Assembly: GCF_024498135.1 (NCBI RefSeq)
Contig: NZ_JANHOH010000002.1
Location: 310,001 to 374,000 of the forward strand
Source: Mucilaginibacter aquariorum
GTDB lineage: Bacteria > Bacteroidota > Bacteroidia > Sphingobacteriales > Sphingobacteriaceae
Reading direction: 5' to 3'
DNA length: 64,000 nucleotides
Both the position numbers and the translations under genes were made by a program. Below, one piece after another: positions 41,373-50,792 of this stretch (position 1 is its first letter; each line of letters begins with the position of its first letter). The notes under the pieces were generated by a model. It was not told the origin of the DNA, did not search any database, and saw nothing but the letters and a program-made list of their open reading frames with translations.

Positions 41373-42110
41373 ATGGATAAAATCGAGCATTTAACAACAA
41401 TGTATACCGAGCAATTAAATGACGAGGATCTTATATATGAAAAAAAAATAACAGAACCCGAAGAGTGGTATCGTTATATTCCTTTTTTAGAGTACACAAA
41501 CGTAAGGAGGGCTTTATATCAAATGTATATTGAACATGATTACATAAAAACCAAAGCATCATTTTATAAAGCAGCCCGCGTTGCCCAATATATGAGCGAT
41601 ACGTATGATAGCCGTGTGATGGATAACGGCATGTTCCAAATAAGTTATGCTATGTTTTCGGATAATGAAGTTTTAATAGACCGATACAGTAGATTAAAAA
41701 ATAAAATCAATAATGATACAAGCATGCCCTATCAATATTCAAACTGTATACAAAACATATTAGCTGAGGATTGGGACAAACTGGACTGGAATATTCATTG
41801 CCTGACACGTTTTGTGAAGATGAAACAATTTGAAAGCTTTGCAGGTGTTGTAAATATATTGAACGGCTTTAAGGCAAAAGATGAAGTACTAATAAAAAAA
41901 GGGCTTGAAGATTTTATTGCAACTGCAAAAAAAAGAAATAAAGATGGCATAATAAGTAAGTTTTTTTCTATTGATACGGCGGGCTTTTGCAAATTGGCTT
42001 GGATAAAAGGATATGAAATTGATTTAAAAAGTCAGCTGGTACCTGCTGAATTGATGCCAATTGAACCGTTAGACTATTACCCCGAATATGATTTTTTGAA
42101 AGCGAAATAA
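41373..42110 (+). CDS. Probable immunity protein (Imm49-like)
   Basis: 245 residues from ATG 41373, all-helical, no signal peptide, so cytosolic. It has the look of the Imm49 family: FLEYTNVRRALYQMYIEHDY, ASFYKAARVAQYM, MFQISYAMFSDNEVLIDRYS and KDEVLIKKGLEDFIATAKK. The position directly after a polymorphic toxin is the standard place for its cognate immunity gene. It should bind and block the nuclease tip. Family assignment is by pattern only; the immunity role is chiefly inferred from context. Confidence 0.65.
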   Translation: MDKIEHLTTMYTEQLNDEDLIYEKKITEPEEWYRYIPFLEYTNVRRALYQMYIEHDYIKTKASFYKAARVAQYMSDTYDSRVMDNGMFQISYAMFSDNEVLIDRYSRLKNKINNDTSMPYQYSNCIQNILAEDWDKLDWNIHCLTRFVKMKQFESFAGVVNILNGFKAKDEVLIKKGLEDFIATAKKRNKDGIISKFFSIDTAGFCKLAWIKGYEIDLKSQLVPAELMPIEPLDYYPEYDFLKAK

Positions 42111-42224
42111 ATAAACAATGGCTATCCTTATGGCCGAAAATTGCTTAATTGACTGTATGCTACCATTAGTAACAGGATCGTAAGCTAAAATTAGAACAGC
42201 GCCAATTCATAAACTAAATTTATT

Positions 42225-42788
42225 TTGAAAGTTCTTTATGCCATCGTGATTTTTTGCAGCTTAGCCAGCTTCAAAACGGCCGCGCAGGATACAGTAGCGT
42301 GTAAAGACTTGCCTGCTTACCTGGGCAGGAAAATAACGCTTCAAATGCGTGCGGTTGATTTTGATATGAGGAAGGAGAATATCTACCTTTATTATGGAAA
42401 CCGCTACCCCGAACAGGAATTTACGGTTATAATTAAAAGAAATAACGGCAAAAAACGCATTAAACTTAATAAAAACATTATAGTCGGGCGGGCGACGGCG
42501 CCTTTGATTGGCTATATTACAACTTATGACGGCGAGCCGGATACTACTAAAAATTACGACGACGCTGCTGTGAAAAGAGAATTTGAAAAAGGCATCCCAG
42601 CTGAGATCATAGCAATAAAGGCACCCATTATATTTTCGATGAAGTACCGTCCCAGAACAGCGCCAATTGATTTGAAAGGTAAATTGGTGATGTTTATAAC
42701 CGAACAATGGCAAATAGGTGCCACCCATCAACTTCCACCGTTGCGCCTTATTAGTCCACCTACTATGTCGGACAATATGGATTTTTGA
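42225..42788 (+). CDS. Hypothetical secreted protein
   Basis: 187 residues from TTG 42225, with signal peptide MKVLYAIVIFCSLASFKTAA. The mature part has alternating strands (ITLQMRAVDFDMRKENIYLY, EFTVIIKRNNGKK, AEIIAIKAPIIFS) and looks like a small beta-rich periplasmic protein. No family recognised. A terminator-like hairpin follows at 42844. Confidence 0.5.
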   Translation: MKVLYAIVIFCSLASFKTAAQDTVACKDLPAYLGRKITLQMRAVDFDMRKENIYLYYGNRYPEQEFTVIIKRNNGKKRIKLNKNIIVGRATAPLIGYITTYDGEPDTTKNYDDAAVKREFEKGIPAEIIAIKAPIIFSMKYRPRTAPIDLKGKLVMFITEQWQIGATHQLPPLRLISPPTMSDNMDF

Positions 42789-43098
42789 TGATTTGCGCAA
42801 CCTATGTCGTCGCAGGCTCTCACATCCCGGACTCTGCGGATACAAACCTTTTTTGCCAGGCAAAAAAAGGTTTTGTTTTTTATACCCTGCTCATATATGT
42901 AGTTATAGTTTTTCTTTATAGCCCTATTGTGGATATTTATTTCTTTTTCGCTGATACTAAAATAATACAAAGTAAGTTTTACCTTTGTCACCTGAAAAAA
43001 ATGGCATAAGTTATTGAAAGCTTTGCTGAAAACGTTTTAAATTTTAACAAAGCAATAGGTGCGACAGGTGAGATACAGCTGTTAAAACCGTTCGGGAA
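42789..43098. other. Spacer with terminator-like hairpin
   Basis: 310 bases between the secreted hypothetical gene and uppS. It holds a hairpin AAACCTTTTTTGCC / GGC-A7-GGTTT at 42844-42873 (one bulge) followed by T-rich DNA, which fits a terminator. An overlapping 74-codon frame is not a credible gene. The remainder is A/T-rich with no clear -33/-7 pair. Confidence 0.6.
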
Positions 43099-43839
43099 AT
43101 GAGTTATAAAGACCAGATAGATCTTCAGAAATTACCCCGCCATATAGCTGTTATTATGGACGGCAACGGCAGGTGGGCAAAAGGCAAAGGCAAATTAAGG
43201 GTGTTTGGCCACCATAATGGGGTGCTATCTGTTAGGGATGTTGTTGAGGGCGCGGGCGAGTTGGGGATTGAATATTTAACCTTATATACCTTTAGCGCCG
43301 AAAACTGGAGCCGGCCAAAGTTTGAAGTTATCGCTATTATGGAATTGCTTATCAGCACCCTTAATAAGGAAATTGCTAAGCTTATGAACAATAATGTGCG
43401 TTTAAATGCTATTGGCGATTTAAATATGCTGCCAGACAAATGCCATAAGGAGTTGAATAATGCAATAAGCAAAACAGCTGCTAACACAGGGCTTGTGCTT
43501 ACACTTGCGTTAAGCTACAGCTCGCGCGGCGAAATTGTACAAGCCGCTAAAAAATTAGCTGCCAAAGTGCAAAGCGGGGAGCTGCAACCTGCTGATATTG
43601 ATGAAAAAATGTTTGAGGATAATTTATATACCGGCGGTATGCCAAACCCTGAATTATTGATCAGGACGAGTGGCGAGTATCGCATAAGTAATTATTTACT
43701 ATGGCAAATTGCCTATGCCGAGCTGTACTTCACAGCAAAGCTTTGGCCTGATTTTAGGCGCGAAGATTTGTATGAAGCTATACTGGATTATCAGAAACGC
43801 GAACGCCGTTTTGGTATGACAAGTGAGCAGGTAAACTAA
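43099..43839 (+). CDS. uppS: Isoprenyl (undecaprenyl) diphosphate synthase
   Basis: 246 residues, the cis-prenyltransferase length. HIAVIMDGNGRWAKGKG (about 14-30) holds the catalytic Asp; LTLYTFSAENWSRP and LLIRTSGEYRISNYLLWQ (about 191-208) carry the conserved Arg, Ser and Glu binding diphosphate and Mg2+. It builds C55 undecaprenyl diphosphate, the lipid carrier for peptidoglycan and lipopolysaccharide. It heads the conserved envelope cluster uppS-bamA-skp-skp-murI, beginning 64 bases before bamA. Confidence 0.96.
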   Translation: MSYKDQIDLQKLPRHIAVIMDGNGRWAKGKGKLRVFGHHNGVLSVRDVVEGAGELGIEYLTLYTFSAENWSRPKFEVIAIMELLISTLNKEIAKLMNNNVRLNAIGDLNMLPDKCHKELNNAISKTAANTGLVLTLALSYSSRGEIVQAAKKLAAKVQSGELQPADIDEKMFEDNLYTGGMPNPELLIRTSGEYRISNYLLWQIAYAELYFTAKLWPDFRREDLYEAILDYQKRERRFGMTSEQVN

Positions 43840-43902
43840 ATTTTTACTTTTAACACTTTTTAACAACTGTATAAATTATTTTTAGCCCACTAAAATATTC
43901 GG

Positions 43903-46455
43903 ATGAATAAAGTTTTTTTTGCTCTTCTCTTCTCTTTTATAAGCACTGCAGCACTGGCACAGGTTAATGGCGCAAAACAGTCTTCACTGTCGGGATCTAT
44001 ACCTGCCGATAGCCTCAGTTATCTTAGTCCCAAAGATTATATTATTGGTGGTGTTACTGTATCTGGCGCCAAGTATTTGGATAAAGAAGTACTGCTTACT
44101 ATATCTAAATTAAACAAAGGTGACAGGATAAACCTGCCCGGCGAACAAAATGCCAACGTTATAAAGGACTTATACAAACAAGGCCTTTTTGATGACGTAC
44201 AGTTAAATGTGACCAGAATAAACATGGATACCATTTACCTGGAGATTGCTGTTGTTGAGCGCCCGCGCTTATCGCGTTTGCACATAACCGGCATTCGCAA
44301 AGGCGAAATTGAGGATGTAACCAAAAAGCTAAGCGATAAAACCGGCAAAATTGTAAACGAAAATTTACTTAGCACCACTACTGCTATCATCAAAAAGCAC
44401 TTTAATGAAAAGGGTTATTTAAATACTACTGTAGACATAAAACAAACAAAAGACCCAGGGGATGCCAACAGCGTTATACTGGATGTTGCTGTAGACAAAA
44501 AATCTAAGATTAAAATAAACAGTGTAACTTTTGAAGGTAACAAGGCATTCTCTGACAGCAAGCTGGGGAAATTTCTTAAAAATACCCGCGTAAAAAAGTT
44601 CTATAACATATTTGGTTCTAAGAAATTCAAACAAGATAAATACGAAGAAGATAAGCAGACACTTGTAGAGAAAATGCAGGAAAAAGGTTATCGTGATGCG
44701 GAAGTTTTGAGCGATAGCGTTACCAAACATGACGAGAAAACGGTTGATGTAAAGATTAAAATTTACGAAGGACCTAAATATTATTTTGGTAATGTTAAAT
44801 TCTCTGGGAATGCACGCTACCCTGCTGATGTGTTGAGCAGGATATTACGTATAGAAAAAGGGCAGGTATTTAGCGAGGATGAATTAAACAAGCGTTTAAC
44901 TGGCCCTACGCCAAATAACGATGATGTATCGTCACTTTATTTAAATGATGGTTATTTAACCTTTAATGCCGATCCGGTACAAACAAGAGTTTATAATGAT
45001 ACTGTTGATCTTGACATAAGGATCTATGAAGGCCCGCAATACACCATTAACCGTGTAATAGTTAAGGGTAATGATGTTACTAACGATAAAGTAGTACTCC
45101 GCGAGATAAGGACTAAACCGGGTCAAAAATTCAACAAAGAACTATTAATACGTAGTGCGCGTGAAATTGGCCAGTTGGGTAACTTTGATGAGCAAAAAAC
45201 TGAACCAAGGCCAACAAATATTAACCCGGCCGATGGTACTGTTGATTTAGTTTACAACGTGGTTGAAAAACCTTCAGATCAGATTGAGCTATCAGGTGGT
45301 TTTGGCGGCGGGCAGTTGGTTGGTACATTAGGGTTAACCTTTAACAACTTTGCTTTACGTAACCTGTTTAACTTAAAAGCTTACAAACCATTGCCAAAAG
45401 GCGACGGACAAAAGCTAAGCTTAAGAGGTCAGTCAAGCGGTCGTACTTACCAAAACTTCTCGTTCACTTTCTCTGAACCATGGCTGGGGGGTAAAAAACC
45501 AATTTATTTTGCATTATCGGCTTATACACAAGGTAGCTCTACAGGGCAGTATTACCCTAAATCAAGCCCTTATTACAATAAGTTACGTATTAATGGCGTG
45601 GGGGTAACTTTAGGTAAACGTTTAAACTGGCCGGATAACTACTTCCAGTTAAACTACTCGTTAAACGTCGACCATTATGATCTGGATAACTATGGAGGTT
45701 ACCTGTTCCAAAATGGTACATCATACAATATTAAATTAACCCAGGAGCTTAGCCGTAACTCGGTCGATGTACCCCTTTATCCTACATCTGGTTCAAATAT
45801 TAAACTTACAATACAGGCAACGCCACCGTACTCTTTATTTAATAGTATCAATTATAATGTGGCAACACCAGAAGAAAGATATCACTTTGTTGAGTACTAC
45901 AAATGGAAATTTGATGCTCAATGGTTTCAACGGATAAGTGGAAAATTGGTACTGATGTCGCAGGTGCGTTTTGGTTACCTGGGGCAGTATAACAAATTGG
46001 TAGGCCCATCTCCTTTTGAGCGTTTCAAATTGGGTGGTGATGGTATGCAGAGCTACCAGTTCTTACAAGGTACCGATGTTGTAGGTTTACGTGGTTATGA
46101 AAACTTCTCTATTGTACCGGTAGGTTCAAACCTTAATGCAAATACAAATCAGGGTAGTGCCATCTATAATAAATATACAATGGAGTTAAGGCATCCGGTA
46201 ATTACAGGCCAGTCTGCTACTATATTCTTACTGGCATTTGCCGAAGGTGGTAACGTTTGGGATAATTTTAGCCAATTTAATCCGTTTAATGTGAGGCGTT
46301 CGGTTGGTGTGGGTGCAAGGATATTCTTACCAATATTTGGCTTACTGGGCTTAGATTACGGTTATGGTTTCGACAAAATACCAGGTCAGCCAGATGCTAA
46401 CAAAGGACACTTCCATTTTACAATTTCACAAAGCTTAAGCGGAGGATTTAATTAA
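43903..46455 (+). CDS. bamA: Outer-membrane protein assembly factor BamA
   Basis: 850 residues. Signal peptide (about 1-20); about five POTRA domains over 45-470, visible as repeats such as YIIGGVTVSGAKYLDKEVLL, RLHITGIRKGEIEDVTKKL, KINSVTFEGNKAFSDSKLGK, YYFGNVKFSGNARYPADVLS and YTINRVIVKGNDVTNDKVVL. A 16-stranded barrel follows to the end, including FERFKLGGDGMQSYQFLQGT (the VRGF-like loop region is VVGLRGYENFS). It inserts beta-barrel proteins in the outer membrane. Two Skp-type chaperone genes follow at once. Confidence 0.96.
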   Translation: MNKVFFALLFSFISTAALAQVNGAKQSSLSGSIPADSLSYLSPKDYIIGGVTVSGAKYLDKEVLLTISKLNKGDRINLPGEQNANVIKDLYKQGLFDDVQLNVTRINMDTIYLEIAVVERPRLSRLHITGIRKGEIEDVTKKLSDKTGKIVNENLLSTTTAIIKKHFNEKGYLNTTVDIKQTKDPGDANSVILDVAVDKKSKIKINSVTFEGNKAFSDSKLGKFLKNTRVKKFYNIFGSKKFKQDKYEEDKQTLVEKMQEKGYRDAEVLSDSVTKHDEKTVDVKIKIYEGPKYYFGNVKFSGNARYPADVLSRILRIEKGQVFSEDELNKRLTGPTPNNDDVSSLYLNDGYLTFNADPVQTRVYNDTVDLDIRIYEGPQYTINRVIVKGNDVTNDKVVLREIRTKPGQKFNKELLIRSAREIGQLGNFDEQKTEPRPTNINPADGTVDLVYNVVEKPSDQIELSGGFGGGQLVGTLGLTFNNFALRNLFNLKAYKPLPKGDGQKLSLRGQSSGRTYQNFSFTFSEPWLGGKKPIYFALSAYTQGSSTGQYYPKSSPYYNKLRINGVGVTLGKRLNWPDNYFQLNYSLNVDHYDLDNYGGYLFQNGTSYNIKLTQELSRNSVDVPLYPTSGSNIKLTIQATPPYSLFNSINYNVATPEERYHFVEYYKWKFDAQWFQRISGKLVLMSQVRFGYLGQYNKLVGPSPFERFKLGGDGMQSYQFLQGTDVVGLRGYENFSIVPVGSNLNANTNQGSAIYNKYTMELRHPVITGQSATIFLLAFAEGGNVWDNFSQFNPFNVRRSVGVGARIFLPIFGLLGLDYGYGFDKIPGQPDANKGHFHFTISQSLSGGFN

Positions 46456-46471
46456 ATTTGCACAGCAGTTT

Positions 46472-47002
46472 ATGAAAAAAATACTTTTAATACTTTTTTT
46501 TACAGTTACAGCCTGCACGGCAGCACTGGCACAGCGTTTTGCTTATGTTGATTCTGATTATATTTTAAAACATATGCCAGAATACGCATCATCGCAAAAA
46601 CAACTGGCATCACTATCCGAGTCGTGGCAAAAGGATGTTGATACCCGTTTCCAGGAAATTGACCGTTTGTACAAAGCGTACCAGGCCGATCAGGTATTAA
46701 TGACGCCTGAAATGCGTAAACGCCGTGAAGCGGAAATAGTAGATAAAGAGAAATTAGCTAAAGATTATCAGCGCCAAATTTTTGGCCCGGATGGTGAGCT
46801 TTCTAAAAAAAGTAATACGCTTATTAAACCAATACAGGATAGAGTGTCTAAAGCTGTACAGGCCGTTGCCGAAAGCGAAAGCCTGGATATGATATTTGAC
46901 AAGAACAGCGAGGTTATTATGCTGTATGCCAGTCCGCGTTATAATAAAAGCGACGAGGTGGTAACACGTTTAGGGTTAAAGCCTGGAGTATTTGCCAAAT
47001 AA
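46472..47002 (+). CDS. OmpH/Skp-family periplasmic chaperone
   Basis: 176 residues. Signal peptide ending near LAQ, then RFAYVDSDYILKHMPEYASS, long helices with DRLYKAYQADQVLMTPEMRK, and a C-terminal strand VIMLYASPRYNKSDEVVTRL. The form is a trimeric 'jellyfish' chaperone that holds unfolded outer-membrane proteins. It starts 16 bases after bamA and precedes a second copy, evidence of duplication. Confidence 0.92.
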   Translation: MKKILLILFFTVTACTAALAQRFAYVDSDYILKHMPEYASSQKQLASLSESWQKDVDTRFQEIDRLYKAYQADQVLMTPEMRKRREAEIVDKEKLAKDYQRQIFGPDGELSKKSNTLIKPIQDRVSKAVQAVAESESLDMIFDKNSEVIMLYASPRYNKSDEVVTRLGLKPGVFAK

Positions 47003-47051
47003 AAATTTTATATTTATAATTAGGACTATTATTAAACACAGAACAACAGAA

Positions 47052-47564
47052 ATGAAAAAACTATTTAAAGTTGCTTTAGTTGCAGCAGGAATGTTATTTG
47101 CAGGCAACTTTGCCCAGGCACAATCAAAAATTGGCCACATTAATTTTCAGCAGTTAATTGATTTTATGCCAGAAACTAAAACAGTAAAATCTCAGCTTGA
47201 AATTTATCAAAAACAATTCATTGATCAGTTAACTACAATGAATAACGAGTATCAAACTAAAGGTCAGGCATATCAATCAAAAAGAACAACCATGACTGAT
47301 GCAGCACGTGGTGCAGCTGAAACTGAGTTGCAGGATATAGCTAAACGTTTGCAAGATTACCAACAGTCTTCACAACAACAAGTTGAAGCTAAACAACGTG
47401 AATTAGGTAAACCACTTATCGATAAAGCACGTGCGGCAGTATCTGCAGTAGCAAAAGAAAAAGGTTACGGTTATGTATTAGATACCACCAGCGAGTACTT
47501 AGTAGTATCTCCGGATGCTGATGACCTGATGCCGGCTGTGAAACTTAAATTAGGATTAAAGTAA
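47052..47564 (+). CDS. OmpH/Skp-family periplasmic chaperone, second copy
   Basis: 170 residues from ATG 47052; the in-frame ATG at 46992 would precede the signal peptide MKKLFKVALVAAGMLFAGNF. The mature part has KIGHINFQQLIDFMPETKTV, Gln-rich helices (RLQDYQQSSQQQVEAKQREL) and the C-terminal EYLVVSPDADDLMPAVKLKL. A diverged tandem relative of the gene before it. An intrinsic terminator follows. Confidence 0.92.
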   Translation: MKKLFKVALVAAGMLFAGNFAQAQSKIGHINFQQLIDFMPETKTVKSQLEIYQKQFIDQLTTMNNEYQTKGQAYQSKRTTMTDAARGAAETELQDIAKRLQDYQQSSQQQVEAKQRELGKPLIDKARAAVSAVAKEKGYGYVLDTTSEYLVVSPDADDLMPAVKLKLGLK

Positions 47565-47585
47565 TCTGAAAATTAAATTATTTGA

Positions 47586-47618
47586 AAAGCGCCCTCATTC
47601 GGGGCGCTTTTTTTATTT
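47586..47618 (+). terminator. Intrinsic terminator after skp genes
   Basis: 9-bp stem AAAGCGCCC / GGGCGCTTT, 7-base loop, then T-rich run. It lies 10 bases before the murI start codon. Confidence 0.88.
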
Positions 47619-47627
47619 TTGGTGTAT

Positions 47628-48467
47628 ATGTTATCAGGCAGTCCTATTGGGGTATTTGATTCCGGTATTGGTGGTTTAACGGTGTTCCGTTCTATTGTAG
47701 AACAGTTACCGGGCTATGATTATTTATACCTGGGTGATAACGGCAGGGCGCCATACGGTAACCGCTCTTTCAATACCATTCATAAATATACCTGGGAGTG
47801 CGTGCAGTGGATGTTTAAGCAAGGCTGCCCGCTGGTTATTCTGGCTTGTAACACAGCATCTGCAAAGGCATTGCGTACTATACAGCAGCAGGATCTGCCA
47901 AAAGATAATGCTGATAAGCGCGTGCTGGGTGTTATTCGCCCAACGGCCGAGGTTATTGGCGATTATACAAAAACCAAACAGATTGGTGTGCTGGGCACAA
48001 AAGGTACGGTACAATCCGGCTCCTATTTATTGGAGATAGAACACTTTTCCCCTGATCTTAAAGTTTATCAGCAAGCTTGCCCGCTTTGGGTACCGTTGAT
48101 AGAAAATGGAGAATACAATAAACCCGGTGCCGATTATTATGTAAAACTGTACCTGGATCAGTTAATGAACCAATCGTCGGATATTGATACCATTTTACTG
48201 GCTTGTACACATTACCCGCTATTGCAGGATAAAATTAAAGCTCACTTACCGGGGCACATCAATGTGGTTGCCCAGGGCGATATAGTTGCCACCAGTTTGG
48301 TAGACTATCTGCAACGCCATCTCGAAATGGAGCAGCGACTTACTAAGAACGGCAACCGCCAGTTTTATACTACCATTGATGATACCCCGGACTTTGACCG
48401 CCATGCATCATTGTTTTTTGCAGATAATGTAAAAAGCGAATATGTTGATGTAAGGGAAGGGTGCTAA
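47628..48467 (+). CDS. murI: Glutamate racemase
   Basis: 279 residues from ATG 47628 (TTG and GTG just upstream are less likely). IGVFDSGIGGLTVFRSI (about 6-22) is the N-terminal signature. The two catalytic cysteines are in LACNTASAKAL (about 73) and LLACTHYPLLQ (about 192). It makes D-glutamate for peptidoglycan. It follows the skp terminator and has no clear promoter of its own within the short gap, so it may depend on readthrough. Confidence 0.96.
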   Translation: MLSGSPIGVFDSGIGGLTVFRSIVEQLPGYDYLYLGDNGRAPYGNRSFNTIHKYTWECVQWMFKQGCPLVILACNTASAKALRTIQQQDLPKDNADKRVLGVIRPTAEVIGDYTKTKQIGVLGTKGTVQSGSYLLEIEHFSPDLKVYQQACPLWVPLIENGEYNKPGADYYVKLYLDQLMNQSSDIDTILLACTHYPLLQDKIKAHLPGHINVVAQGDIVATSLVDYLQRHLEMEQRLTKNGNRQFYTTIDDTPDFDRHASLFFADNVKSEYVDVREGC

Positions 48468-48806
48468 GTAGATTATCTACTTGTCATCCTGAACGTATGT
48501 GAAGGATCTAATGTATTACATGCTTGTCGGCGAATAGATACTTCACATGCGTTACTATGACAAATTGTTAGTAAATTGTGTGAGAAGTGTTCACGTTCAC
48601 GGCCGTGAACACCATCTGTAACTTATAAATAACTGATAATAAGTAATTTAAATATTAAGCTACTGACGAAATAACGTCACCATTAAATCCAAAACTGGCA
48701 CTGGCAAAATGCACTAAATATCGGTCGCGCTACACCTCTTCGCAAAGATAATGTCATTGCACCTACAAAGGCCTCACGGATTTTAAAGCTCAACATAACA
48801 AGGGGG

Positions 48807-48896
48807 CAATTCCGCGTTAGGGAGTAAAGCGGATACCGGCCCGTGGTTAATGCTTGTGTAGTATGAGCGGAAAGCCCGGCCAAAGGCAACGCCCAA
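48807..48896 (-). repeat. 90-base dispersed repeat, copy 1
   Basis: Read leftward it starts TGGGCGTTGCC and contains GGGCTTTCCGCT, CCGGTATCCGCTT and CCCTAACGCGGAATTG. The blocks match the copy at 61015-61105, with a variable centre. It looks like a structured repeat common in Bacteroidota spacers. Confidence 0.7.
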
Positions 48897-49006
48897 GCCA
48901 ATAACGACTCCCAATCCATTAATAAACCCTTTGCCGATCACCTTCCCCTCTTTAAAATCATTCTAAAAAAGCACGACTAAAACAGTCAACTATCCTTAGC
49001 ATTTAT

Positions 49007-49014
49007 TAAGTTTG
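49007..49014 (+). promoter_or_regulatory. -7 element before nuoH
   Basis: TAAGTTTG matches TAnnTTTG 19 bases before the nuoH start; the -33 is weak (around GTCAAC). It suggests nuoH-N has its own transcript. Confidence 0.4.
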
Positions 49015-49033
49015 CAACCCAAAGCAAGCGCCC

Positions 49034-50104
49034 TTGAATTTTTATATTACATATTTTATTGTAGCCGCAGGTTTATTTGCTTTTGTGGGGCTGTTTACCA
49101 TGTTTGGCGTATACGCCGAACGTAAAGTAAGTGCATTTATACAAAACCGGCTTGGTCCCACTGAAACGGGAAAGTTCGGTACCTTACAGGTATTGGCCGA
49201 TATGATAAAAATGGTTCAAAAAGAACTGATCATCCCGGCAGCGGCTGATAAAATTTTGTTCCTGGCAGCACCTGCAATTATCTTTATAGCGGTTTACCTG
49301 GGTTTTGCTGCTTTGCCATGGGCCCCGGGATTAGTTCCCGCTAATATTAACATAGGGCTTTATTACATATTCGCTATTATTTCTATCGAAACCCTCGGCA
49401 TATTAATGGCCGGATGGGGCTCAAATAATAAATATTCTATACTGGGTGCCATGCGTTCGGCGGCGCAAATTATATCGTATGAAATACCTGCCGGTTTCGC
49501 GCTGATATCGGTAGTAATGGTAGCGCAAACATTAAACTTGCAGGATATAGCTATGCTGCAAGGTATCCTATCCCCCGAGAAAGTCAAATTTTTTGGTTTT
49601 TGGGATGTATCAGCAATAGGGGGAATATTATCATGGAACGTTTTTCAGGCGCCGCATTTGATGGTGGCATTTGTAATATATTTTATAGCATCATTGGCAG
49701 AAAGTAACCGTGCGCCATTTGACATACCGGAAGCAGAATCTGAGCTTGTGGCAGGTTTCCACACTGAGTTTACCGGGCTGCAGTTCGCACTGGTATTTTT
49801 GGCAGAGTATTCGATGATGTTCTTAGTATCGATGGTGGGCGTGATTTTATTTTTAGGCGCATGGAATACGCCTTTACCAAACATGGGTTCGGTACATTTA
49901 GCAAGCTGGACAACCGGCACTATATGGGGGATTTTTTGGATATTAGTAAAAACCTTGCTATTGGTAGGCATCCAGATGTGGATAAGGTGGACATTGCCAC
50001 GCCTGCGGGTAGATCAACTAATGAACCTATGCTGGAAAGTGTTAACCCCGCTGGCATTTGCCTGCATGCTAATATCCGGTATATGGCGGTTGTGGGTAAT
50101 GTAA
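49034..50104 (+). CDS. nuoH: NADH-quinone oxidoreductase subunit H
   Basis: 356 residues from TTG 49034, with eight to nine membrane helices. Family motifs: YAERKVSAFIQNRLGPTETG (about 27-46) near the quinone cavity, EIPAGFAL (about 150) and ESNRAPFDIPEAESELVAGF (about 223-242). It joins the peripheral arm to the membrane arm at the quinone site. First gene of a co-directional set H-N that overlaps or nearly touches. The upstream neighbour is murI, so the nuoA-G genes are elsewhere in the genome. Confidence 0.97.
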   Translation: MNFYITYFIVAAGLFAFVGLFTMFGVYAERKVSAFIQNRLGPTETGKFGTLQVLADMIKMVQKELIIPAAADKILFLAAPAIIFIAVYLGFAALPWAPGLVPANINIGLYYIFAIISIETLGILMAGWGSNNKYSILGAMRSAAQIISYEIPAGFALISVVMVAQTLNLQDIAMLQGILSPEKVKFFGFWDVSAIGGILSWNVFQAPHLMVAFVIYFIASLAESNRAPFDIPEAESELVAGFHTEFTGLQFALVFLAEYSMMFLVSMVGVILFLGAWNTPLPNMGSVHLASWTTGTIWGIFWILVKTLLLVGIQMWIRWTLPRLRVDQLMNLCWKVLTPLAFACMLISGIWRLWVM

Positions 50105-50201
50105 GTTTTGGAGAGTCAAGAAATAAGAATCAAGAGACAAGAAAAATAAGGATGAGTAAGCGGTGGAATCAAACCCAATCGGTGAAATCCAAAAAAATAA
50201 G

Positions 50202-50792
50202 ATGATAAAAAGGGCAATAAACGGATTTAAAACGGCATGGAAGGGACTTACCCTTACCATGAAAGCCTTGTTTACATCAAATGCAAAACGTAAGGTTACA
50301 CCCATAACCGATGATAATTATTTTAAACAGCAAAACAATACCAACACTATACAATATCCAAAACAAGAAATGCCCGTGCCCGAAGTGGGGCGTTACCAAT
50401 TGGATGTAGAGATTGATGATTGTATTGTGTGCGATCTGTGCGCAAAGATCTGCCCCGTAAATTGCATCGATATAGAATCGATTAAATCTACTGAGGGTAG
50501 TATCGGTGAAACATCGGATGGATCTAAAAAACTGCTTTACGCGGCCAAGTTTGATATTGATATGGCTAAATGTATGTATTGTGGCTTGTGTACTATTGTG
50601 TGCCCAACCGAGTGCATTGTAATGACCAATCAATACGACAAAACAGTATTTGAGCTTAGTAACCTTACCTATGAGTTTTCGGACATGTCGCCAGAAGATG
50701 CTGCCGAAAAACGGATGCTGCTGGAAAAACAACAGGCCGAAAAACAAGCCGCAAAATTAGCCGCCATGAAGGCAAAGGAGGGCGGGGCATGA
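50202..50792 (+). CDS. nuoI: NADH-quinone oxidoreductase subunit I
   Basis: 196 residues from ATG 50202; a GTG at 50163 in frame adds a poor extension. Two 4Fe-4S motifs: CIVCDLCAKICPVNCID (about 72-88) and CMYCGLCTIVCPTECI (about 119-134), clusters N6a and N6b passing electrons to N2. The N-terminal amphipathic helix (FKTAWKGLTLTMKALF) lies on the membrane. The last 4 bases overlap nuoJ. A lysine- and alanine-rich tail is added. Confidence 0.96.
   Translation: MIKRAINGFKTAWKGLTLTMKALFTSNAKRKVTPITDDNYFKQQNNTNTIQYPKQEMPVPEVGRYQLDVEIDDCIVCDLCAKICPVNCIDIESIKSTEGSIGETSDGSKKLLYAAKFDIDMAKCMYCGLCTIVCPTECIVMTNQYDKTVFELSNLTYEFSDMSPEDAAEKRMLLEKQQAEKQAAKLAAMKAKEGGA

Larger units (their letters stand above)
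48468..49033. other. Repeat-bearing spacer between murI and nuoH
   Basis: 566 bases without a credible gene. It holds an imperfect inverted repeat starting TGTCATCCTGAAC and ending TATGACA (48482-48562), a palindrome GTTCACGGCCGTGAAC near 48595, and at 48807-48896 an inverse copy of the 90-base repeat at 61015-61105. A -7-like TAAGTTTG at 49007-49014 precedes nuoH. Upstream complex I genes (nuoA-nuoG) are not here. Confidence 0.75.

Noticed and set aside
42785..43009. 74-codon hydrophobic frame before uppS
   Set aside because: Spans a terminator-like hairpin and has no homologue-like features.
48683..48919. 78-codon frame on the minus strand between murI and nuoH
   Set aside because: Lies across the dispersed 90-base repeat; apparent coding is a by-product of the repeat.
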